Shown here in pieces: positions 39,670 to 47,710 of a stretch of 64,000 nt of DNA. This DNA comes from Chloroflexota bacterium (GTDB taxonomy: Bacteria; Chloroflexota; Anaerolineae; UBA4142). Below the pieces are notes generated by a model, which was not told where the DNA came from, did no database searches, and saw only the letters and a list, made by a program, of their open reading frames with translations. Position 1 is the first letter of the stretch. The number at the start of each line of letters is the position of its first letter. Location of the stretch: the NCBI GenBank assembly GCA_016208315.1, contig JACQYF010000014.1:16601-80600 (forward strand). The letters run 5' to 3'. Made by a program: the position numbers and the translations under genes.

Positions 39670-40808
39670 GTACGCAACGCAAGATGGGAGCCGAGGTCGT
39701 AATCATCGGCGGAGGCATTGTGGGCTGTGCCGGGGCGTACTATTTGGCGCGGCGTGGGGTAAAGGTCGTGCTCGTGGAAAAGTCGGTTGTTGGCAATGAA
39801 GCCTCGGGGCGCAATGGCGGCGGCGTCCGACAGCAGTGCCGCGATCGTCGCGAACGCCCGCTGGCTATGGCAAGCGTCAAGCTGTGGCAAGGGTTGCAAG
39901 CGGAATTGGATTTCGACGTCGAGTACCTGCAGGCCGGCAACATCCGCATGGCGACGAACGAAAAACGTATGCAAGACCTGGAGCGCGAAGGCGCAGAGGA
40001 ACTGCAGGATGGACTGGCCGTCGAAATTTGGGATCGCGATGAGTTGAGACGGCGCGCGCCTTACCTAAGCGATGTGTTTGTCGGCGCCAAATACTGCGCG
40101 ACCGATGGGACCGCCAACCCGCTCCTTGCACCGCGCGCATTCGGGTGGGCGGCGAAACGGCTGGGCGTCACACTCTTGACGCACACACGCGCCGTTGACA
40201 TTTGCGCTCAGAACGGGCATGTCACGCATGTCGTCGCACAAGATAACGCAGGCGAGATTATGATCGAAGCGCCAATCGTTGTGAATGCGGCTGGACCCTG
40301 GGCGCCTCAAGTTGGTCCCTCGCTTGGGATCAAGTTGCCGATTGAACCGGAGCGCACCGTCGTCGCCGTAACTCAGCGCTTGCCGCGGCTGTTTGACACG
40401 TTTGTCTCGTCGCATGATCTCGGGGTTTACAGCCGGCAGGCGCGGGAAGGGCAAGTGCATGTTGGCGGAGTGGGTACGCTCACGCGCACGTTCGATCAGA
40501 GCACGCCGGTGGACGCGCTCGAGTATCTGGCGCGCGGCGCGGCGCAGATGATTCCCGCGTTACGCGGCATCAATTTCCTGCGCACGTGGGGCGGCACTCT
40601 GGAGATGACGCCGGACAAAGTGCCCGTCCTCGGTCGCGTGCCCGGAATCGAAGGTTATGTTGTCGCGGCCGGTTTCAGCGGGCACGGCTTTTGCCTCGGT
40701 CCGATTGCGGGCAAGTTGATCAGCGAAATGATCGTGGAAGGCGAGCCGTCGCTTCCACTGCACGAGTTCCGGTTGGAGCGTTTTGCAGAGAAAGGAATTC
40801 GGGGATGA
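39666..40808 (+). CDS. DAO-family catalytic flavoprotein, HcnC/OoxB type
   Basis: A 380-residue FAD oxidoreductase of the glycine oxidase/sarcosine oxidase-beta fold. The start VVIIGGGIVGCAGAYYLARRG binds FAD; SGRNGGGVRQQCRD and the C-terminal GYVVAAGFSGHGFCLGPI are typical of the catalytic subunit that oxidises the C-N bond of a secondary amino acid. With the previous two genes it makes an alpha-beta-gamma dehydrogenase. It is the last gene of the plus-strand operon and ends 7 nt from the convergent gene, with no terminator visible. Confidence 0.88.
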   Translation: MSTQRKMGAEVVIIGGGIVGCAGAYYLARRGVKVVLVEKSVVGNEASGRNGGGVRQQCRDRRERPLAMASVKLWQGLQAELDFDVEYLQAGNIRMATNEKRMQDLEREGAEELQDGLAVEIWDRDELRRRAPYLSDVFVGAKYCATDGTANPLLAPRAFGWAAKRLGVTLLTHTRAVDICAQNGHVTHVVAQDNAGEIMIEAPIVVNAAGPWAPQVGPSLGIKLPIEPERTVVAVTQRLPRLFDTFVSSHDLGVYSRQAREGQVHVGGVGTLTRTFDQSTPVDALEYLARGAAQMIPALRGINFLRTWGGTLEMTPDKVPVLGRVPGIEGYVVAAGFSGHGFCLGPIAGKLISEMIVEGEPSLPLHEFRLERFAEKGIRG

Positions 40809-40815
40809 CAGTTTT

Positions 40816-42174
40816 CTACAACTGACCAGATGCTCCCCAATTCTCCAAGAGTTTCTGATACTCCGGGTCTTGGTAGCGTTCTAACATGAATGCCGGCGCG
40901 TAGGACAAGTTGCCAACTTGTCCTACTATGTGCGCGGCGAGCAGTTCTCCGGCGGCGCACGCTGCCATGATTCCAAATCCGGAGAGCGCATCAATGACGT
41001 ATGCGCCGCGCATCGGCAAGGGACCGATCAGCGGGCGATTCTCGCGCGTCTTGCAGTAATAGCCGCCGTTCAGAACTGGTCGCGGCGGCTTGTCCCGATA
41101 AACCTTGAGCGGAGGCAGCATCGTAGTTAGGCCGCGCAGGACAATTTCGGGATGATGCGGATCGAAGGTGGGCGGATAGACCGGCTCAACCGGCGTCGTG
41201 TCATACGTCCATAATCCGAGGAAATAGTTCCCCTCTGAGCGCGCGTGGACCCCGGATGGAAATTCATTCAACAGGAAGCGTGTCTCTTCCGATTCGGCAA
41301 ACGCGGTGCGTTCCTCTTCCGACCAGGCAATGAATTGCGGGTCGGTCCAAATGAGCAGCGGCGCATCGCGCGGGAAAACGCCAAGGTCGTCCCGTAATCC
41401 GACGTTGAGGTGCAATTCGGTCAAGACCGGCAAATCAACGCCGATCAGCGCGGCAACTTGTTTCGAGAGCGGGCCTGCGGCGATTATAAAGGTGCCGGTA
41501 GAAATAGTTGTGCCGTCACTCAAGCGAATCGTCTCGATGCGATCGTTTCTCGCATCCACGCCGACAACGCGCGCAGAGCGAAACCTGACACCGCAATCGC
41601 GCGCGCGTTCCAGCATATACATACCCAACGTCTGCGCGCTTAGCCATCCGCAGCGCCGCGCGTGCAAGACCGCGAGGGTATTTTCGGCCAGATAAGGAAA
41701 ATACCGGCGGATAAGCGCGGGGTCGAGGATGAGATCTGAACCGGTAAGCTCGCTCTCAAATCCGTGCGCGGCGGAAGGGACATACGTCGAATCGTCGCGC
41801 GTGTGACAGCGCAATGGGCCTGCGCCAAGCGTGGCCGCTTCTTCACCCGCGCGGCGCATCTCGGCGATGCGCTTCGGATCCGCGCTTGCGTAGAGATAGC
41901 CGCGCCGATTCATGTGGAAGACGTTGTCGGACTCGCGCGCCAAATCCTCCAGAATATCAATGCTGCGATTCATCAGCGCGACCATCGCATCGCCGGGGCC
42001 GGGCCACCAATTGCGATAGCATTCCGTGGACTTGTCGCTCGTCAACGAGAGCGGCGCGCGTTCGTCCACGAGCAAAATGTTCTTGACGCCCTTTTTTGCG
42101 GCCAATTGATACGCGGCGCTGATTCCCGCAATGCCCGCGCCGCAGATGATAATGTCCGCCGTTGTGTGCGACAA
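40816..42174 (-). CDS. DAO-family FAD-dependent oxidoreductase containing an in-frame palindrome
   Basis: A 452-residue flavoprotein: N-terminal IIICGAGIAGISAAYQLA, later RPLIGPLPMRGAYVIDALSGFGIMAACAAGELLAAHI. It probably oxidises an amino acid or amine. Near the C-terminus the 9 residues VGQVGNLSY are encoded by a perfect 27-bp palindrome (40900-40926) found in frame between AAHI and APAFMLERYQDPEYQ. It is the last gene of a minus-strand cluster with methyltransferase, sulfurtransferase and D-cysteine desulfhydrase-like genes. Confidence 0.85.
   Translation of the reverse strand: MSHTTADIIICGAGIAGISAAYQLAAKKGVKNILLVDERAPLSLTSDKSTECYRNWWPGPGDAMVALMNRSIDILEDLARESDNVFHMNRRGYLYASADPKRIAEMRRAGEEAATLGAGPLRCHTRDDSTYVPSAAHGFESELTGSDLILDPALIRRYFPYLAENTLAVLHARRCGWLSAQTLGMYMLERARDCGVRFRSARVVGVDARNDRIETIRLSDGTTISTGTFIIAAGPLSKQVAALIGVDLPVLTELHLNVGLRDDLGVFPRDAPLLIWTDPQFIAWSEEERTAFAESEETRFLLNEFPSGVHARSEGNYFLGLWTYDTTPVEPVYPPTFDPHHPEIVLRGLTTMLPPLKVYRDKPPRPVLNGGYYCKTRENRPLIGPLPMRGAYVIDALSGFGIMAACAAGELLAAHIVGQVGNLSYAPAFMLERYQDPEYQKLLENWGASGQL
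40900..40926. repeat. 27-bp palindrome inside a coding sequence
   Basis: GTAGGACAAGTTG, a central C, and its exact complement. It equals nine codons of the flavoprotein and keeps the frame. The short, exact, odd-centred palindrome looks like a dispersed repeat rather than natural protein sequence. Confidence 0.85.
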
Positions 42175-42201
42175 ACTCTTGGTTCCTCCGAAGATAGACC
42201 C

Positions 42202-42258
42202 GTAGGGGCAGTGCCTTGTGCCTGCCCTATCTGGGCGACCACAAGGGATCGCCCCTAC
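42202..42258. repeat. GTAGGGGC...GCCCCTAC hairpin element
   Basis: GTAGGGGCAGTGCCTTGTG begins the element and GCCCCTAC ends it. It is a single-unit form of the array at 62911-63090. The TAG stop of the methyltransferase lies inside its right end. Confidence 0.8.
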
Positions 42259-43055
42259 GCACGTATTTTCATCAAGTACAGCACGGCCAGGTAGGGCTTG
42301 TCAATGAAACCGCCGCGCGTTTCGATCACTTGCGCGATCCCGCCGAACAATCGCTCGCGGGTTTCGTCCGAGAGACGCAAATGATCGGAGTAGGTGTCTA
42401 GCAGACCAAGGTACTCGCGCGTGCTATACCTTGCCGACCACGGGAACCGCTCGACGCGGATGTCGTCGAAGCAGCCGCTCTCCACGATCTCTGCCTCGGT
42501 TCGCTTGATCGTCTCCTCGATTGGCTCCGGTGTGCCAGCCAGTTCCGGCGCGCGTTCCGTGTAGACTTGCTCCAACTCGGCGAAGATTTCCGGTTGCAGC
42601 TCGGGGTAGCGATTCCAGAACAGCGCGAGCCAGCCGCCGGGTTTGAGCGCGCGCGCCGCTTTAGCATACGCGATTTCTTTCGGCACCCAATGAAACGCCT
42701 GCGCGGAAATCACGAGATCGAAGTCGCTCTGCCGCTCGTTCCAATTCTCAAAGCGCGCCGTTTCGAACTCGACGGGCAAGCCCGCGAATTTTTGCGCGGC
42801 GACCGCCGCGAGGTTTTCGCCTGGCTCAAGGCATAGAATTGAAAAGCCGCGCTGCGCGAACGGCGCGGTCGCCTTGCCGGTCCCGCTGCCAATTTCCAGG
42901 ATCTTGCCATTCGGCGGAATGTGCGTCGTCGAGAGAATTGTCTCGATCAGCGCTTCGGGATAACCGGGCCGAAAACGGTCGTACAATTCCGCCACGCGAT
43001 CAAAGCTGCGGCTATCGGCTTCCCAGTCAATCTCGCCGACCGGTTTCCTGATCAT
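42255..43055 (-). CDS. Class I SAM-dependent methyltransferase
   Basis: A 266-residue methyltransferase. Motif I ILEIGSGTGKATAPFAQRG, the acidic residue CLEPG after strand 2, and SAQAFHWVPKEIAYAKAARALKPGGWLAL fit the small-molecule methyltransferase 11/25 group. ATG 43055 overlaps the sulfurtransferase stop by 4 nt (ATGA). The stop codon is part of a palindromic repeat, so the C-terminus may be slightly altered. Substrate unknown; the neighbours suggest a sulfur compound, but this is only context. Confidence 0.85.
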   Translation of the reverse strand: MIRKPVGEIDWEADSRSFDRVAELYDRFRPGYPEALIETILSTTHIPPNGKILEIGSGTGKATAPFAQRGFSILCLEPGENLAAVAAQKFAGLPVEFETARFENWNERQSDFDLVISAQAFHWVPKEIAYAKAARALKPGGWLALFWNRYPELQPEIFAELEQVYTERAPELAGTPEPIEETIKRTEAEIVESGCFDDIRVERFPWSARYSTREYLGLLDTYSDHLRLSDETRERLFGGIAQVIETRGGFIDKPYLAVLYLMKIRA

Positions 43056-43909
43056 GGATTCGGGCCAGTCGCCGCGGGGCAATCGGCGTGGCTGCTCCAA
43101 TCGCTCCACGATCCTTCGTACAGCAGCGACGCAAAGCCGGCCAGGTTCAGCGCAAAGACGCTCTGGCACGCGTTCACGCCGCTTCCGCAATAGCAGACGA
43201 TTTTCTCCGCGCGGTCCGCTCCGAGTTTTTCGAAACGTTGGCGCAATTCGTTGGAACTGCGAAAGCGCATGTCCTCCGCGCTGTTGAGATTGCCGCCGAT
43301 GGGCGCGTTCTTTGCGCCAGGCACGTGTCCCGCGCGCGGATCAATCGGCTCGATCTTGCCTTCGTAGCGTTCGGGCACGCGCACGTCGAGCACGAGCGCT
43401 TTCGGATCGTGACGATACGCATCCACCGCTTGGAGATTGGCGACCATTTCGGGCCGCGGATGGGGAACAAAGGAGCTCACGGGAAATGAGGGCACTGACG
43501 TTTCGAGCGGACGTTTGTCCGCGATCCACTGGGTGATGCCGCCGTCGAGTAACGAGACCCGATCGTGCCCAAAATAGCGCAGCAGCCACCACACCCGCGC
43601 CGCGTTCCCCGCGCCGCTGTCGTCGTACGCGATCACGTGCGTGTCGTGACTGATGCCGGCGCGCGACGCGGCGGCGGCGAACACTTCCGGTTTGGGGAGA
43701 GGGTGGCGTCCAGGTCCTTGGCCGCGCGGCGCGGATAAGTCGGTATCCACATCCAGAAATACCGCGCCGGGGATATGGCCGTTCAAATACTCGCCGCGCC
43801 CGGTTTTGGTATTATCGAACAAGTACCAACGCACGTCTACGATCCGAATGTTCGGGTCGCTCATATGCGCGGCCAGCCAATCGGTAGAAACGAGTGGTGG
43901 AACTGACAT
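43052..43909 (-). CDS. Sulfurtransferase (thiosulfate/3-mercaptopyruvate type)
   Basis: A 285-residue tandem-rhodanese protein. The active Cys is in CYCGSGVNACQ (about 238); the loop CGSGV is closer to 3-mercaptopyruvate sulfurtransferases than to thiosulfate-specific rhodaneses. The first domain starts VSTDWLAAHMSDPNIRIVDVRW and is catalytically silent, as usual. It accepts sulfane sulfur onto the Cys and passes it to a thiol. It sits directly downstream of a D-cysteine desulfhydrase-like gene, consistent with a role in cysteine or sulfide metabolism. Confidence 0.9.
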   Translation of the reverse strand: MSVPPLVSTDWLAAHMSDPNIRIVDVRWYLFDNTKTGRGEYLNGHIPGAVFLDVDTDLSAPRGQGPGRHPLPKPEVFAAAASRAGISHDTHVIAYDDSGAGNAARVWWLLRYFGHDRVSLLDGGITQWIADKRPLETSVPSFPVSSFVPHPRPEMVANLQAVDAYRHDPKALVLDVRVPERYEGKIEPIDPRAGHVPGAKNAPIGGNLNSAEDMRFRSSNELRQRFEKLGADRAEKIVCYCGSGVNACQSVFALNLAGFASLLYEGSWSDWSSHADCPAATGPNP

Positions 43910-43964
43910 GCGACTCCTTTCGGTTTACCACAAAGGCACAAAGACACAAGGATCACAAAACGAT

Positions 43965-44942
43965 TCATCCTGCTATCGCAAAAATTGCGGGAACGCCGCC
44001 GGTGTGCCAAAAGACGACGGTTGCGCCGCGTTTGATCTCGCCGCGGCGCGCCAAGTCAATCATCCCGGCCATTGTTTTGCCCGTGTAGACCGGGTCGAGA
44101 AAAATTCCTTCGAGCCGCGCGACCATGCGGATGGCCGCGTTTCCCGCGGCGGTGGGAATCGCATAGCCGGGACCGAGGTAGCCATCGTTGATGATGATCT
44201 CGTCAGGATCGAGCGGCATCGGGCACTTGAGGAATTCGGCGGTGCTTTTCACCAGGCGGGTGATCCGTTCAACGCCTTCGCTTTTCGCGCGGCTAACGGT
44301 GATACCATGTACCGGAATCGCGGCTTGGTAGTATTTCATACCAGCCAGAATTCCGGACTGTGTACCGCACGAACCGGTGGCGACGAAAACATAATCCGGC
44401 TTGACGCTCTGCGCTTCGAGCTGCGCGAGCAATTCGCCGACGGCGAGGATGTACGAACAACATCCGAGCACGGTCGAGCCGCCGACCGGGATGACGTATG
44501 GCTTGCGACCGCGCGCCCGCAAATCGTCTGCAACGCGCTGGACCACGCGGTCGGTCTCGAGCTTGTCGTCCGTGTTGGCGTAAACCAGTTCCGCGCCGAG
44601 TAGTTGGTCGAGCAGCAGATTGCCGTTGACCGTGGCCGGCGGCGCGCCGAAAAACACAATCGTCACATCCAGGCCGAGTTTGCGCGCGGCCGCCGCGGTC
44701 ATGCGCGCGTGGTTCGACTGCGTGCCGCCGCCCGTGACAAGCGTGTCCGCGCCCTGGGCCAACGCGTCGGCGACGAGGAATTCGAGCTTGCGCGCCTTGT
44801 TGCCGCCGAGCGCGAAACCGGTCAGATCATCGCGTTTGATGAGAACGCGCACGCCCAGTTCTTGTGAGAGACGGGGCGCAGGGTCAAGCGGCGTCGGTAG
44901 CGTCGCGAGGGGATACCTCGCCAGCGATTCGAGTTTGGGCAT
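43965..44942 (-). CDS. D-cysteine desulfhydrase/ACC deaminase family PLP enzyme
   Basis: A 325-residue fold-type II PLP enzyme. Lys49 in GGNKARKLE is the cofactor Lys; GGTQSNHARMTAAAA and the phosphate loop ATGSCGTQSG are typical of DcyD/AcdS. Residues that separate D-cysteine desulfhydrase from ACC deaminase cannot be judged reliably here; the neighbouring sulfurtransferase favours D-cysteine. It starts 3 nt after the DUF362 gene ends. Confidence 0.87.
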   Translation of the reverse strand: MPKLESLARYPLATLPTPLDPAPRLSQELGVRVLIKRDDLTGFALGGNKARKLEFLVADALAQGADTLVTGGGTQSNHARMTAAAARKLGLDVTIVFFGAPPATVNGNLLLDQLLGAELVYANTDDKLETDRVVQRVADDLRARGRKPYVIPVGGSTVLGCCSYILAVGELLAQLEAQSVKPDYVFVATGSCGTQSGILAGMKYYQAAIPVHGITVSRAKSEGVERITRLVKSTAEFLKCPMPLDPDEIIINDGYLGPGYAIPTAAGNAAIRMVARLEGIFLDPVYTGKTMAGMIDLARRGEIKRGATVVFWHTGGVPAIFAIAG

Positions 44943-44945
44943 GGC

Positions 44946-46184
44946 TCACGAATTCTTTTTCAGCATGAAAAACAAGCCGATGCCGAGCGCCGCGAGCGCG
45001 GCGGCAGTGCCTGTGCTCGCCGCAATGAACGGCCGGCGCGAGCCGTAGCCCTGGTTGATCGGCGCTTCGGGGCTGTAGCTATTTTGGAGCAGCTTGCCCC
45101 ATTCGGTCTGCAGTGCCGCCTCGGCGCGCTTTTTCCCGATGAACGGATACCAGTACCAGTTGTGGTAAAAATTCGACGCGGCATACGACCACGGGACGAT
45201 CGGCGTGCGGAGGAGGAGATGCTCGAACGGGTGCAAAAAGCCGTGATAGATTTGGTGCTGTCCCCACGAGGCGAAGGTGTTTTCGTACGCGCTGAAATGC
45301 CAATTCTCGTCCGCCGCATCCACGTCACCGACGAACTTGATCTCGCGCGGATCGCCAATGCCGAAACCGCGCGCATGCGCGTGGCGGATGAAACGCAGAC
45401 TCATCGGATCGAGTCCCATGATTTTCGCAGAGGCGGCATCTATCGCGACCGGATCGGACGACGCCATGATGACGTTCTTGACATGCCAGCGCGTCGCGCG
45501 CGGGCCGGGGCCCTCGCCTGCAAGCGTGCCGTCCATGACGCAAAACATGCCGGCGTGAATGTCTTGCTGAATTTGCAGCAAATCCACCAGCGTATCGTCA
45601 ATTACGCTGTGCGTCCAATGCCGCCTCTGGTCGAGCAATCCGCCGAAAGCGTTCTTCATTGCGCCCGTAATATGCGTGAATACGTGAGTTTTTTGAGTCG
45701 GGAGGTGGAGTACGTTTTTGCCGTAAAAGTATTTGGGAATGCGAACGCCGTGCGGATAAACTTGGTTGAGAACGAGGAATCGCTGCTTCGGTTCATAGGT
45801 CACCCATTCGACATCCTTGAGATAGGTCTCGGCGGTACGTAGACCATAGCGGTCCTGAACGAACTGATGCCGATTGTTGCGCTGGCCCTCCCGTCCGTTC
45901 ACGACAACCGTATCGTTATGGGTGGCGATAAGGCGGTCTCTATCGTATCCATCGGCGAGGAGTGTTTTCACGACGCCTTCCAATTGCCACGGCGTCGTCG
46001 AGCAACTGGGGTACCAGATCTGCCACGAGATGTTGATCTTGAGGAGCGTCTCCTTGTCTTGAGGCAAATTGTCCTGGTAGCGCGCCAAGCGCATGAGGCG
46101 CGCATAATCCTCGAGCACGGTTTCAGGACTGGTGCGTAGAATCGCGACGGTGCCGCGGCCGGGAAAGTTGTTCGGATCGATCAT
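44946..46184 (-). CDS. DUF362 protein with C-terminal membrane anchor
   Basis: A 412-residue protein starting MIDPNNFPGRGTVAILRTSPETVLEDY, with GAGGAG 7 nt upstream. The DUF362 core is seen in NISWQIWYPSCSTTPWQLEGVVKTL and SSDPVAIDAASAKIMG. DUF362 proteins are often linked to iron-sulfur enzymes, but no Cys cluster is seen here. The last 30 residues form one hydrophobic helix and a KKNS tail, so it is probably held on the membrane with its bulk in the cytoplasm. It opens the minus-strand cluster ending at 40816. A far longer in-frame extension to 47369 is rejected. Confidence 0.82.
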   Translation of the reverse strand: MIDPNNFPGRGTVAILRTSPETVLEDYARLMRLARYQDNLPQDKETLLKINISWQIWYPSCSTTPWQLEGVVKTLLADGYDRDRLIATHNDTVVVNGREGQRNNRHQFVQDRYGLRTAETYLKDVEWVTYEPKQRFLVLNQVYPHGVRIPKYFYGKNVLHLPTQKTHVFTHITGAMKNAFGGLLDQRRHWTHSVIDDTLVDLLQIQQDIHAGMFCVMDGTLAGEGPGPRATRWHVKNVIMASSDPVAIDAASAKIMGLDPMSLRFIRHAHARGFGIGDPREIKFVGDVDAADENWHFSAYENTFASWGQHQIYHGFLHPFEHLLLRTPIVPWSYAASNFYHNWYWYPFIGKKRAEAALQTEWGKLLQNSYSPEAPINQGYGSRRPFIAASTGTAAALAALGIGLFFMLKKNS

Positions 46185-46400
46185 CAATCTACTCCTCAAG
46201 TTAAGTTCAAAGTTCGAAATGGGAAGTTCGAAGTTGGATACAACGCGCCCAGTATAGTCAAATTCAATCGGTTTGTCTAATGTCAATCTCCAACTTCCAA
46301 CTTCCAACTTCCAACTTCCAACTTCTAACCTCCAATCTCCAATTTCCAACTTCCAGCCCTTTATGCTATAATTTCGCACGCGGCAAACCAGGAGGTGGCG
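46185..46400. repeat. TTCCAAC/AAGTTCGAA repeat tract between divergent genes
   Basis: Bases 46196-46236 carry AAGTTCGAAGTTGG units. Bases 46280-46356 carry about nine TCCAACT-like units in the opposite sense, so the two tracts can pair. The right tract runs up to a TATAAT box. It is the same repeat as at 8643-8704. Confidence 0.8.
46344..46372 (+). promoter_or_regulatory. Possible promoter of the double-HTH gene
   Basis: A perfect TATAAT at 46367-46372. The -35 position (46344-46349, TTCCAA) is poor and lies in the repeat tract. Predicted start near 46379. Confidence 0.45.
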
Positions 46401-47063
46401 GTGGAAACTCAAGCGCTGGTTCTCGAACGCAAGATCATTGGAGTCCTCATCCGAGCCGCGCGCGAAAGCGCGCATCGCACAGAGAAACAAGTGGCGCAGC
46501 GCCTCGGCGTCAGCCCGGCGCGACTGCGGCAATACGAAATGGGCACGCGCGACATTTCGTTGCCCGAGCTGGAGATTCTGGCGCTCTCTTTGAGGCGGCC
46601 GCTTTCTTTTTTTCTGAGCGGCGACTCGACCATCGTCGAGGAAACACCCGCGCCTCCTTCGGCGGAGGAAATCCGCGTGCGCCGCGCGATGATTGCGGCC
46701 AAGCTGAAACAGGCGCGCCTCGCCGCGGGCAAGACCAAGGAGCAGGCCGCACAGGCCGTCGGCCGGACGGTGGCGATGTTCGGGCGATACGAACGCGGGC
46801 TGACCGATATTCCCGTTACGGATTTGGAGCGTCTGGCCGAATTTCTGCGCGTGAACCTCAACTATTTCGTCCAAGAGAGCGCGGCGCGCCGCAAGGGGCT
46901 GGACCTCTCTGACCTGGAAGGTTGGGCGAAACTGCCGCCCGATATTCGCGCGTTCATTCTCGACCCAGTGAGTCTCCCGTATTTGCGAATGGCGCTCAAG
47001 TTCCGCGATCTGCCGGCGGCCAAGCTCAAGGAATTGGGTGAGATTTTGTTGGTGGTGCGATAG
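46401..47063 (+). CDS. Transcriptional regulator with two XRE-type HTH domains
   Basis: A 220-residue protein. HTH 1 (about 10-65) includes TEKQVAQRLGVSPARLRQYEMG; HTH 2 (about 90-145) includes TKEQAAQAVGRTVAMFGRYERG. Both end in the ISLPEL-E-LA and IPVTDLERLAEFL helix, so this is an internal duplication. The C-terminal 60 residues are helical and may dimerise. GTG 46401 is chosen because AGGAGG ends 5 nt before it; the other GTG at 46395 overlaps that site. Its targets are unknown; the divergent DUF362 operon is a candidate. Confidence 0.82.
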   Translation: METQALVLERKIIGVLIRAARESAHRTEKQVAQRLGVSPARLRQYEMGTRDISLPELEILALSLRRPLSFFLSGDSTIVEETPAPPSAEEIRVRRAMIAAKLKQARLAAGKTKEQAAQAVGRTVAMFGRYERGLTDIPVTDLERLAEFLRVNLNYFVQESAARRKGLDLSDLEGWAKLPPDIRAFILDPVSLPYLRMALKFRDLPAAKLKELGEILLVVR

Positions 47064-47065
47064 AC

Positions 47066-47115
47066 AGACCCGAAGGGTTAGGCGTCTCAAAGGAGACGAG
47101 AAAACCTTCGGGTCT
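47066..47115. repeat. Nested hairpin between the regulator and TPR genes
   Basis: Outer stem AGACCCGAAGG/CCTTCGGGTCT and inner stem CGTCTC/GAGACG. No T run; the TPR gene starts 16 nt later. It may be an attenuator or RNA-processing site, or simply a repeat. Confidence 0.65.
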
Positions 47116-47131
47116 TCATGGGAGGACCAAG

Positions 47132-47656
47132 TTGGACGCGGAGACAATGCATGCCCAAGCGTTGGATTTGTACAAGGCCGGATCGCTGAAAGAATCCGTG
47201 AAGGAATTCGAGATGGCGCGGGCGATGTTTGTGGAGCAAGGCGACCCGGCCAAGGCGGCGACGGTTGCCAACGATCTCGGCGTGGTCTATTATTTGTTGG
47301 GCCGTCATGCCGACGCGCGCCAGGTCTTGCTAGAAGCGCAGCAAGTGTTCGAGAAGCACGGCGACGCAACCGGCCAGGCGCGCACCATCGGCAACCTCGC
47401 GCAGTTGATGAATCGCGCGGGCGACAAGGACAATGCCGAAAAGGGCTATCTGCGCGCGGCCGACTTGTTTCATCAAGCGGGCGAACGCGGCTTTGAGTAC
47501 GACTCGTATCGCGCGCTCAGTCAAATGCAGTTGCAGCGGGGACATTGGATCGAGGCGCTGGCCGCGTACGACCGGGCCTTGGCCGCGAAAGGCGGCTCGG
47601 GCGCGCTGCGCGCGTTTCTGCAAATTCCGCTGCGCCTGTTAGGCGTGCGACAGTAA
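47132..47656 (+). CDS. TPR-repeat protein
   Basis: A 174-residue helical protein with about four tetratricopeptide repeats (AQALDLYKAGSLKESVKEFE; ANDLGVVYYLLGRHADARQ; IGNLAQLMNRAGDKDNAEK; YRALSQMQLQRGHWIEALA). No signal peptide. It should be a protein-protein adaptor in the cytoplasm. The TTG start at 47132 has GGGAGG 6 nt upstream; an ATG at 47147 is the alternative. It is probably cotranscribed with the double-HTH regulator. Confidence 0.8.
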   Translation: MDAETMHAQALDLYKAGSLKESVKEFEMARAMFVEQGDPAKAATVANDLGVVYYLLGRHADARQVLLEAQQVFEKHGDATGQARTIGNLAQLMNRAGDKDNAEKGYLRAADLFHQAGERGFEYDSYRALSQMQLQRGHWIEALAAYDRALAAKGGSGALRAFLQIPLRLLGVRQ

Positions 47657-47664
47657 AAAAAAGT

Positions 47665-47707
47665 GGGGCGAGCATCCTGAGCAAAGTCGAAGGAGCTCGC
47701 CCCTTTT
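47665..47707 (+). terminator. Rho-independent terminator after the TPR gene
   Basis: Stem GGGGCGAGC (47665-47673)/GCTCGCCCC (47695-47703) with TTTT following. It lies between convergent genes. Confidence 0.75.
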
Positions 47708-47710
47708 GCG

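Noticed and set aside
29088..40808. Staphylopine/pseudopaline-type metallophore locus
   Set aside because: Opine dehydrogenase with a family 5 importer fits superficially, but there is no nicotianamine synthase-like gene, no exporter, and three oxidative flavoprotein subunits point to breakdown.
37962..40808. Hydrogen cyanide synthase hcnABC
   Set aside because: The subunit types match, but the same trimer type is used for opines and hydroxyproline, and the operon context favours those.
46185..47369. N-terminal extension of the DUF362 gene to 807 residues
   Set aside because: It would run through the repeat tract and antisense through the double-HTH gene; ATG 46184 has a good ribosome site and fits the family.
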